A stretch of 7,966 nt of DNA from an uncultured Planctomycetaceae bacterium. Its GTDB lineage: Bacteria; Planctomycetota; Planctomycetia; Planctomycetales; Planctomycetaceae. Positions 1-6,080 of the stretch are shown in pieces. The notes below the pieces were generated by a model. The model did not search any database. It worked only from the letters and a program-made list of their open reading frames with translations, and was not told where the DNA came from. The stretch is from the NCBI GenBank assembly GCA_903921605.1, contig CAIXQV010000960.1, positions 1-7,966 on the forward strand. The letters run 5' to 3'. A program made the position numbers and the translations under genes. Numbering within the stretch: position 1 is the first letter of the stretch; each line of letters opens with the position of its first letter.

Positions 1-2145
1 CTAGTGCAATGAAACAAACTCGCTGCTGTTGAGGTAGGCCCAGAGCATATCCTCGGTGGCAGTTTTCATGGCCTGCTCTGCTGGCAGAGATCTGGACAGT
101 GCTCGATAGCGATTTCGGAATGCCTTTTCTTCATTTTCCGTGGCGCCACGATTCAGCGTCGCCATGGCAAGGCGTTCCGGAGCTTCTGATACGGTTCGAT
201 CCTGCAGCGATTTTGTGACTTCACCAGCCGCTAGAGGAATGGCCGACTCAATGTCTTCACCATTCATCATTAACATGGCCTGTGAGATATTGCCGTCGAA
301 GGTCAGAAGTTCGTCATTTTCGTCAGTTCCATAAGATCGCACAAACTGCTCGACCCACTCTTTGCGATGCGTGGTTCCGACGGAGGAATCGATCGGCTGC
401 TGCGAAACGGACCGAATCGCAATGCGAATCGAATCATAAACCTGCTCCGGCCCCATTTGCCGCGGATAGGCTCTTGAGAAGAGTGGTGTGCCACCTTCCT
501 GTGGATCGTCGACAGCCAATGCGGCTTCTGACTGGACGCTCGAAAGTCGAAAGGCCTGAGACAGAGTCATCCAGCGCATCAGTCGTCGCATGTCATAACC
601 TGACTGCACAAACGCCTTCGTCAGATGATCGAACAGCTCCGGATGACTGACCGGGTTGTGCGGGCCAAGATCATCCACGGGGGCTGTGAACCCATGACCG
701 AAGAACTGAGCCCAGGTGCGGTTGACCATTGCACGGGCGACCTGGTGATTGCTGTCAGCGTTCAGTAGTCGCACCAATTCCGTGCGACGAGACGTCGTTC
801 CGTCAGCCGGCAGGGCTTCGCCGGCAAATTGTGGTGGGACAGCCTTTTTACGGCCGAGTCGGTCGTCGTAAAATGTCATTCCTGATTCACCGGAATCGGC
901 CAGGGTCCAGACCTGACGGGGCATCCCGGATTCGGCATTGGCTGTGACTGGAATTCGTTTTCGTTCGGCCTGTTTGAAGAACGCATTCAGACTCCAGAAT
1001 TCCTGCTGGCTGCGTTCTTTGGCAAACGGATGGTCATGGCATTGCGTGCAATGAACCTGCTGACCAAGAAACAGACGAGCGGTCACAGCTGTTGCCGGTG
1101 TGGCCTGGTCATTCAGGTGAGCCAACAGGAAGTTCGTCGCACCGTTTTCATCGCTTCGACCTTCCGCAGCGATCAACTGGCCAACGGTCTCCATCCACGG
1201 TCGATTGTCTGTGAACTGTTCGAGCAGGAATGAGTAAAGTGATTGCTCGTCCACATCTCGCGGATTCGAACGACCGATCAAAAGATTGGTCCAGTTGACC
1301 GCAAGGTTCTCTGCCGTCAGTGAGTCGGCAAGGAGCGAGTCAACCAATTGATCTCGCTTTCGAGGCGAGCTGGTGGTCACATACTCAGAGGCCTGCTCAA
1401 TTGTGGGGATTCGGCCTGTCAAAGTCAGATAAGCCCTGCGGACCCATTCGTGGTCACCGGCTTCTGCAGCTGGCTGGATCTTGTTGTCTTCCCATGCTGT
1501 GCGAATGAGCCGATCGATTTCTTCAACAACATCAGCATCACTCAGGTCAGCAGTAAATTGCTCTGAAGTCTGAACTGGCACGGAGGCTACTGCATTTGCA
1601 TCGGGACGCTGCGGCTGGGTCTGGGCTATTCCATCAAGTTTCAGAGGTGGAACTGGTACTACGTCTTCGGGAAGCACTGAGTTATTAGACGTATTAGTGG
1701 TTTCGGAAACAGATGTCTGAGTTGATGTGTCGGTCCCATTTAACGCTACTGAAACTGGACCGGGTAATTGATTCTGTCGGATGACCAGCAGTAATATTGC
1801 CAAAGCCGAAACCATGAAACTGGCGGCGATGACAATTCGTCTTGACCCTCGAGCACGCAGCATCCCTGGGCTGAGTGGTGCGTGGGGGATTGCTTTCCGC
1901 ACCGCTTCGATCAGTTCCAATTCCTCTGTTTCTGCAACAGATTCTCCAAGTTCATCGAATTGATGGCCGGGAGAGATACCGCCGCCCCATAGTAACTGAC
2001 CATGCAACTGAATCATCTCGATAAACAAAGACTGGCAGTCCGCATCTGTCCGAAGCAGAAACTGCAGACGATCCAGCTGTTCATCTGTGAGAGCTTCCTC
2101 GCAATAAAGATTTGCGAGATTCAGAAGTTCGTCATGAATTGTCAT
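1..2145 (-). CDS. Membrane-anchored anti-sigma-like protein fused to DUF1549/DUF1553 (PSCyt2/PSD1) domains
   Basis: Complete gene of 714 residues; the TAG stop lies at 3-1. I chose the ATG at 2145 over one 13 codons upstream. It overlaps the sigma-factor stop as ATGA and has a GGGGGAG ribosome binding site 7 nt away. Residues 1-100 are a soluble acidic region resembling the N-terminus of planctomycete FecR-type anti-sigma factors (a 'ALTDEQLDRLQFLL' helix, then 'IEMIQLHGQLLW'), without a zinc HxxxCxxC motif. One membrane helix follows at about 103-122, then a Ser/Thr/Pro-rich linker (about 126-200). DUF1549 spans roughly 205-395 and contains WVRRAYLTLTGRIPT (234-248) and CTQCHDHPF (366-374), a CxxCH haem-c-like motif. 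DUF1553 spans roughly 450-710 and contains ARAMVNRTWAQFFG (470-483), DDLGPHNPVSHPE (491-503) and DENDELLTFDG (608-618). Expected topology is N-terminus in, DUF domains outside. The biochemical role of DUF1549/1553 is unknown. Anti-sigma function is inferred from position and topology; the domain calls are firm. Confidence 0.9.
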   Translation of the reverse strand: MTIHDELLNLANLYCEEALTDEQLDRLQFLLRTDADCQSLFIEMIQLHGQLLWGGGISPGHQFDELGESVAETEELELIEAVRKAIPHAPLSPGMLRARGSRRIVIAASFMVSALAILLLVIRQNQLPGPVSVALNGTDTSTQTSVSETTNTSNNSVLPEDVVPVPPLKLDGIAQTQPQRPDANAVASVPVQTSEQFTADLSDADVVEEIDRLIRTAWEDNKIQPAAEAGDHEWVRRAYLTLTGRIPTIEQASEYVTTSSPRKRDQLVDSLLADSLTAENLAVNWTNLLIGRSNPRDVDEQSLYSFLLEQFTDNRPWMETVGQLIAAEGRSDENGATNFLLAHLNDQATPATAVTARLFLGQQVHCTQCHDHPFAKERSQQEFWSLNAFFKQAERKRIPVTANAESGMPRQVWTLADSGESGMTFYDDRLGRKKAVPPQFAGEALPADGTTSRRTELVRLLNADSNHQVARAMVNRTWAQFFGHGFTAPVDDLGPHNPVSHPELFDHLTKAFVQSGYDMRRLMRWMTLSQAFRLSSVQSEAALAVDDPQEGGTPLFSRAYPRQMGPEQVYDSIRIAIRSVSQQPIDSSVGTTHRKEWVEQFVRSYGTDENDELLTFDGNISQAMLMMNGEDIESAIPLAAGEVTKSLQDRTVSEAPERLAMATLNRGATENEEKAFRNRYRALSRSLPAEQAMKTATEDMLWAYLNSSEFVSLH

Positions 2146-2726
2146 TGTTGGGCTCCCCCGGTCGAAAGTCGACGGCGCACACATTCCAGAAGCACGCGTC
2201 GAACTCGCCCCAGAGATTGATAAACGGAATTTGCCGGCCGTCCCATTTGGTGGGCAACTTCCTCACCGGTCACGCCAGCCAGATATCGTCGTTGCAATAG
2301 TTCCTGATCGGAAGACCGGAGCTTGCTGATACAGGCCGTCAGGGCATCGCGTCGTTGCTCCTGATCGACCGGCTGTTCCTCGATCTTTCGAGCCAGCAGA
2401 TCCACAACATCCTCTCCCATCAACTGCAACCGATGATGCCGGCTGCGGCGAAAACGGAATACTTCCAGTCTTGCTATCGCCTTACACCAGGCTGTGAAAT
2501 TCGTCCCCGGCTCGAACTGTTTCCATTTGCTAAGGATCACCACATTCGTTTCCTGAAGCACTTCTTCGGCATCAGCGGCCGTCCTGACCAAAGGCAGAAT
2601 GAACAGATAGATCGATCTCTGAGTCTGCGTAAACAGCCGAACGAAATCTTCACCTGGGCCTGACTGAGAGTCAGGTTCCGGCGATCCTTCAGATTTATCG
2701 GCAACCATTGCCATCGCTCTGCTCAC
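2142..2726 (-). CDS. ECF-type RNA polymerase sigma-70 factor (Rhodopirellula/Verrucomicrobium family)
   Basis: Up to 194 residues, a normal ECF sigma length. Region 2 spans about 28-95 and carries DFVRLFTQTQRSIYLFIL, then ADAEEVLQETNVV (51-63, core-polymerase and -10 contact region), then FEPGTNFTAWCKAIAR (71-86). Region 4 spans about 125-185, with the recognition helix-turn-helix around GVTGEEVAHQMGRPANSVYQ (151-170). This pattern matches the planctomycete/verrucomicrobial ECF family described by the TIGR02989 model. The start is uncertain: GTG at 2726, ATG at 2714 and ATG at 2708 are all in frame. A GGAG lies about 13 nt before the GTG and none of the three has an ideal ribosome binding site; all lie before the first conserved residue. 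The stop overlaps the next gene's ATG by four bases, pairing it with the membrane-anchored fusion protein, its likely anti-sigma partner. Target promoters cannot be read from this window. Confidence 0.92.
   Translation of the reverse strand: MSRAMAMVADKSEGSPEPDSQSGPGEDFVRLFTQTQRSIYLFILPLVRTAADAEEVLQETNVVILSKWKQFEPGTNFTAWCKAIARLEVFRFRRSRHHRLQLMGEDVVDLLARKIEEQPVDQEQRRDALTACISKLRSSDQELLQRRYLAGVTGEEVAHQMGRPANSVYQSLGRVRRVLLECVRRRLSTGGAQQ
2153..2159 (-). promoter_or_regulatory. Ribosome binding site of the anti-sigma/DUF1549 fusion gene
   Basis: The minus strand reads GGGGGAG 7 nt before the ATG at 2145, inside the last codons of the sigma-factor gene. It is a strong Shine-Dalgarno match and decides the start in favour of 2145 over the upstream ATG at 2184. 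Together with the ATGA overlap it indicates coupled translation of the two proteins. Confidence 0.7.
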
Positions 2727-2751
2727 TGAAAACCACTGGCTCCAGACATAA

Positions 2752-2787
2752 CGGAAGCCCGGTCCTATAGGGGAAACCGGGCTTCCG
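2752..2787 (-). terminator. 12-bp perfect hairpin, probable terminator of the DUF1549-DUF1501 unit
   Basis: Bases 2752-2763 (CGGAAGCCCGGT) are perfectly complementary to 2776-2787, around a 12-nt loop that contains the palindrome CCTATAGG. The hairpin lies 36 bp beyond the DUF1501 stop and 25 bp before the earliest sigma-factor start, in a 97-bp gap. This fits a terminator that separates the two leftward units. No long U-run follows on the minus strand (it reads TTATGTCTGG), so termination may be partial, or the hairpin may instead act as an attenuator or mRNA-stabilising structure. Confidence 0.6.
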
Positions 2788-2823
2788 GACTTTCTCTCTA
2801 CTCATCTCTTCCGAATGGCCGTA

Positions 2824-4125
2824 TCAGCCAATCAGTTCCTGAATCGGAGTTCCGCCGTTGGCCAGTTTCATTGGGCGACCACGCTTTGAAGTGTGGACCG
2901 TGCTGACAGGAATCCCCATCGCCATTGCCACGGTGGCCCAGATGTCGCCTGGCAGATAAGCCTTGCTGCCATCCGCAATCTGAACGCCGTCCTTATCGGT
3001 TGCTCCAACAGCCTGACCATTCTTCAGCCCGCCGCCACCCATCATGACGCTCCATGAAGCCGCCCAGTGATCGCGACCGACGTCCTGATTGATGCGAGGA
3101 GTACGACCGAATTCGCCCATCCATACGAGGACTGTATTTTCCAGCATACCACGACGCTTCAGGTCAGCAGTGATGGCGGAGATACCCTTGTCAAGCTGTG
3201 GCAGGCGCTGATTCTTCAGTGTATCGAATACACCAGCGTGCAGGTCCCAACCGCCCATGTTGACTTCCACGAATGGAACGCCAACCTGAACCAGACGACG
3301 GGCCATCAACAGACCCTGTCCGAAACCGTTGGTTCCGTAGGCGTCTTTGGTTGCCTGAGATTCTGCTTCAAGACCGAGACCAGCATCAGCCTTAGCGACG
3401 TCAAACGCCGCCATCTGACGAGAAGTCATTAGATTCTTCGCGTTCAGGTAGACGTCCTGATGAGCCTTTGGCAGTTCGCCGCGGCCAGACTTGATGAAGC
3501 CGGATTCAATTTCGTCCAGCATCGTCAGGCGAGCACCCAATCGGGCCTTGCCTTCTTCCGTTGGAGCATTTCGAATACGCCCTGTGTTGTCCACAACGAA
3601 TGGGGCGTGAGTCATGCCAAGGAACCCGGCCTGACCAGCACCACCGTCAACTGACACGAATGCCGGAATTTCAAGAGCCTTGCGATTCTTGCCAATTTCG
3701 TAGCTGACGACCGAACCAAACGTCGGGTGAACCACCGTTGGATTAGGCACGTAAGAAGTCTGCATGTAATAGCGACCACGGCCGTGGTCTGCTTCACGAG
3801 TGCTCATCGAGCGCACCAGTGAGAGGTCTCCGAACATCTTGGCCGTTTCCGGCATGTGCTCGCTGATCTGAACTCCCGGTGCTGCCGTATCAATCGGCTT
3901 GAATTCACCACCGTTCTTGGAACCTGGCTTCAGGTCCCAAATGTCGATTGTTGGAGGACCGCCACCCATCCACATCAGGATGCAAGCCTTCTGCTTTGAC
4001 TTCACAACATCCGCATTCGCCTGCAGGTGCGACAGGAAATTCATCGCTGGGACAGTCGCTGCAGCGGTCGCCATGTGCTGCATGAAGTGTCGGCGATTCA
4101 TTCCGTAGTTATTCCAGAGTGACAT
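2824..4125 (-). CDS. Tat-exported DUF1501 family protein
   Basis: 433 residues, complete, a typical length for DUF1501. The start at 4125 is supported by GGGAGA at 4137-4132, 6 nt upstream. The N-terminus has a twin-arginine signal (NRRHFM, Arg11-Arg12) followed by a short Ala-rich hydrophobic stretch to about residue 38, so folded export to the periplasm is expected. Family motifs in order are [15 protein letters not shown] (54-68), SEHMPETA (88-95), [12 protein letters not shown] (110-121), [11 protein letters not shown] (133-143), [11 protein letters not shown] (291-301), [10 protein letters not shown] (337-346) and GRDHW (350-354). DUF1501 is related to the sulfatase/alkaline phosphatase superfamily and is very abundant in planctomycetes, where it usually sits next to DUF1549/DUF1553 genes. 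Its substrate and reaction are unknown. It starts 77 bp after its upstream neighbour with no obvious hairpin between, so the two are likely co-transcribed. Confidence 0.95.
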   Translation of the reverse strand: MSLWNNYGMNRRHFMQHMATAAATVPAMNFLSHLQANADVVKSKQKACILMWMGGGPPTIDIWDLKPGSKNGGEFKPIDTAAPGVQISEHMPETAKMFGDLSLVRSMSTREADHGRGRYYMQTSYVPNPTVVHPTFGSVVSYEIGKNRKALEIPAFVSVDGGAGQAGFLGMTHAPFVVDNTGRIRNAPTEEGKARLGARLTMLDEIESGFIKSGRGELPKAHQDVYLNAKNLMTSRQMAAFDVAKADAGLGLEAESQATKDAYGTNGFGQGLLMARRLVQVGVPFVEVNMGGWDLHAGVFDTLKNQRLPQLDKGISAITADLKRRGMLENTVLVWMGEFGRTPRINQDVGRDHWAASWSVMMGGGGLKNGQAVGATDKDGVQIADGSKAYLPGDIWATVAMAMGIPVSTVHTSKRGRPMKLANGGTPIQELIG

Positions 4126-4184
4126 TAAAACTCTCCCAAGTGATGGTCAGTGGCCCGACACGATGCCGAACCTGCAGGATAGGA

Positions 4185-4196
4185 TCAAACGTTTGA
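4185..4196. repeat. 12-bp perfect palindrome in the DUF1549-DUF1501 gap
   Basis: The sequence TCAAACGTTTGA is its own reverse complement and lies 6 bp past the DUF1549/1553 stop, in the 77-bp gap before DUF1501. With no loop it is a poor terminator; it could be a dimeric protein site. One such 12-mer is expected by chance in a few kilobases, so functional meaning is weakly supported. Confidence 0.25.
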
Positions 4197-4202
4197 AGGG
4201 GA

Positions 4203-5873
4203 TCAGTGAATAAACACAAACTCGTTGGAATTCAACAGGGCCCAGAACAGGTCCTGATATCCCATGAGTCTTTGATTTCCGTAACTCTTGAGCATCTTCT
4301 GGACCTTACCAATTTCAGTCTTGGTAGGATTTCGGCTGAGTGCCGCAAGATACAACTCCTGAATCTTCTGGGCTTCATTACCTGGTGAACTCATTGATTC
4401 AAACAGGAAACTACCTCGCTCAACACTGCATGCCTTATCCATCAGCTCGCTGTTCATCATCATGAGAGCCTGAGGAATCGTGCCGTTAAACGTTGTTGAC
4501 TCGTCATTCTCATCATTCTCGAATGCCACGACAAACTGCTGCATCCACAGACGTCGCTGTTCTTCCTGAGCACCCCAGCCACCTCGGCCGGACTTGTGAG
4601 CATTGCTTGCAACAATCAGCGAGTCATACATTTGCTCAGCCTGCATAGACTTCAGATACATGTGACTGAACAGGGGTACCTCGCCAGCACCCGGATCGTC
4701 GATTTTGTTCTTGTCGTTGTACTGACTGGTGAGCCCGTAAGCTTCACTGGAAACAATCCAGCGGATCAGCTCCTTCACGTCGTAGTTGGCCGCAACAAAC
4801 TCTCGTGACAACCGTTCCAGCAAATCCGGATGACTTGCAGGATTGTGTGGGCCCATATCATCGACTGGACGAGTAAACCCGTAACCAAAGAAGTGACTCC
4901 AAGTACGATTGACCATCGCCTGAGCAATCTGCGGAGGAGCACCATCAACTGGCTGAGTAATCAGCTTGCCGAACTCAACACGGCGATCTACGCCCACGCC
5001 GGGGTCTACTTCAAGCCCCTGAAAGCGAGGATACGCAACCTGCATCACACCGCTGCGTTTTTCGTAGTAAACAGGACCAGAAAACTCCTGCCACACAACC
5101 TCTGAGTAATCGTCGACCATGCGCCCTGTATTAGGGTCCAGCTTGCGATGGTCAATCTTGCCGACCTGACGGAAGAAGCTGTTGTACTCCCAGAACTGAT
5201 CCTGTTGCCACTTGTTGAACGGATGATTGTGACACTGAGTACACTGCACCTGCAGCCCCAGAAACAATCGAGCCGTCATCGCTGTTAACTGAACGCCTTC
5301 GTCGGCGTTCTGCATCTGAGCCAAGGTGTAGTTGACCGCACCATTTTCTTCGTAGTGACCAGAAGCCGTCACAATGTCGACGACAATCTCATTCCATGGA
5401 CGATTTCTTGCGAACGCTTCTCGGAAGAACTTCTCCATACCCGTTCGGCTCACTCGTTGAGGAGCCCCGCGACCGATACAGTTGTTCGACCAGACCGTAG
5501 TAAAGTTTCTTACGTAGTCTTCATGCTCCAGAAGTTCTTCGGTCAGCACAGAACGCTTACGAGGACTCTCATCAGCCAGAAACTTGCGAGCTTCCTCCAT
5601 CGTGGGGATTCGCCCGAGCAGGTCCAGATAAATCCGGCGAACCCACTCTTCATCAGAAGCGGCCGCTGAGGCTTCAATCTCGTTGTCCTGCCAACCCTGA
5701 CGGATCTGCTGGTCAATAAATTCCCCCAGAGGAACCTCAGCACCCGCCGCAGCAACTGTCGCTTCTTCTGACTTCTTTGCTTCATCAGCCGACAGATTGG
5801 AGTCAAAGCTGGCCAAAGTCAGCACCAAGCCAAGACTACCAAACAATCGAAAAAAGCTTCGTCCGCTTTGCAT
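4203..5873 (-). CDS. Exported DUF1549/DUF1553 (PSCyt2/PSD1) protein, compact form
   Basis: Complete gene of 556 residues. I chose the ATG at 5873 because AGGAGT lies 9 nt upstream; a TTG two codons earlier is in frame but poorly spaced. Residues 1-29 look like a Sec signal peptide: basic start, hydrophobic LFGSLGLVLTLASF, possible cleavage after NLSA. DUF1549 spans roughly 48-240, with EWVRRIYLDLLGRIPTMEEA (76-95) and CTQCHNHPFN (211-220), whose CxxCH resembles a haem-c site. DUF1553 spans roughly 298-550, with AQAMVNRTWSHFFG (317-330), DDMGPHNPASHPD (338-350) and DENDESTTFNGTIPQALMMM (454-473). It lacks the N-terminal PSCyt1 cytochrome domain and the large insert found in many family members of 800 residues or more. 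It is paralogous along its length to the extracytoplasmic part of the fusion protein at 1-2145. It heads the unit containing DUF1501, a pairing repeated many times in planctomycete genomes. Biochemical function is unknown. Confidence 0.94.
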   Translation of the reverse strand: MQSGRSFFRLFGSLGLVLTLASFDSNLSADEAKKSEEATVAAAGAEVPLGEFIDQQIRQGWQDNEIEASAAASDEEWVRRIYLDLLGRIPTMEEARKFLADESPRKRSVLTEELLEHEDYVRNFTTVWSNNCIGRGAPQRVSRTGMEKFFREAFARNRPWNEIVVDIVTASGHYEENGAVNYTLAQMQNADEGVQLTAMTARLFLGLQVQCTQCHNHPFNKWQQDQFWEYNSFFRQVGKIDHRKLDPNTGRMVDDYSEVVWQEFSGPVYYEKRSGVMQVAYPRFQGLEVDPGVGVDRRVEFGKLITQPVDGAPPQIAQAMVNRTWSHFFGYGFTRPVDDMGPHNPASHPDLLERLSREFVAANYDVKELIRWIVSSEAYGLTSQYNDKNKIDDPGAGEVPLFSHMYLKSMQAEQMYDSLIVASNAHKSGRGGWGAQEEQRRLWMQQFVVAFENDENDESTTFNGTIPQALMMMNSELMDKACSVERGSFLFESMSSPGNEAQKIQELYLAALSRNPTKTEIGKVQKMLKSYGNQRLMGYQDLFWALLNSNEFVFIH

Positions 5874-5882
5874 CGCCAAGTT

Positions 5883-5888
5883 ACTCCT
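5883..5888 (-). promoter_or_regulatory. Ribosome binding site of the exported DUF1549/DUF1553 gene
   Basis: The minus strand reads AGGAGT with a 9-nt gap to the ATG at 5873. It decides the start in favour of this ATG over the in-frame TTG at 5879, for which the gap would be only 3 nt. Confidence 0.65.
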
Positions 5889-5945
5889 GAACTTCTTAAG
5901 GCTCGCATTTGCCCCTGTTCCACTTTACAACAACAAGAGGCCCGT

Positions 5946-5998
5946 ATGTTCGTGTGATTTTACTGGAATTCCAAATAAAATCACGGACTTATGAACAT
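5946..5998. repeat. Nested inverted repeat in the divergent intergenic region
   Basis: The inner arms GTGATTTTA (5954-5962) and TAAAATCAC (5976-5984) are a perfect 9-bp inverted repeat around a 13-nt spacer that itself holds the palindrome GGAATTCC (5965-5972). The outer arms ATGTTC (5946-5951) and GAACAT (5993-5998) are also complementary. The structure sits almost mid-way in the 207-bp gap between the leftward DUF1549 gene and the rightward nuclease gene, so it could be an operator serving both promoters or a hairpin in one of the leaders. A terminator is less likely, since neither neighbour reads into it. The remainder of the gap shows only a weak 5-bp stem (6012-6016 with 6023-6027) and no convincing -35/-10 pair. 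Confidence 0.45.
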
Positions 5999-6080
5999 CC
6001 GCCCACATATCGTTGCAGAATAGCAACAGTTTGTCATCGAAATCCGTCAAATCTGCAAACCTGACCAGGGCAACTTTTCC

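Noticed and set aside
282..650. 122-codon plus-strand open frame within the fusion gene
   Set aside because: It is antisense to the conserved DUF1553 region, with an Arg/Ser-rich composition typical of a shadow frame.
2146..2184. Upstream ATG giving a 13-residue longer fusion protein
   Set aside because: The extra residues (MCAPSTFDRGSP...) overlap the sigma gene by 43 bases. The ATG at 2145 has a strong ribosome binding site and the ATGA overlap, and begins the conserved region.
2355..2663. 102-codon plus-strand open frame within the sigma gene
   Set aside because: It is wholly antisense to conserved sigma regions 2 and 4 and has no recognisable motif.
3067..3432. 121-codon plus-strand open frame within the DUF1501 gene
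   Set aside because: It is antisense to conserved DUF1501 motifs and its composition does not suggest a protein; a shadow frame.
6031..6059. TTGTCA with a 17-nt gap to TGCAAA as a sigma-70 promoter for the nuclease gene
   Set aside because: The -10 element matches only three of six consensus positions, so it is not distinguishable from chance.
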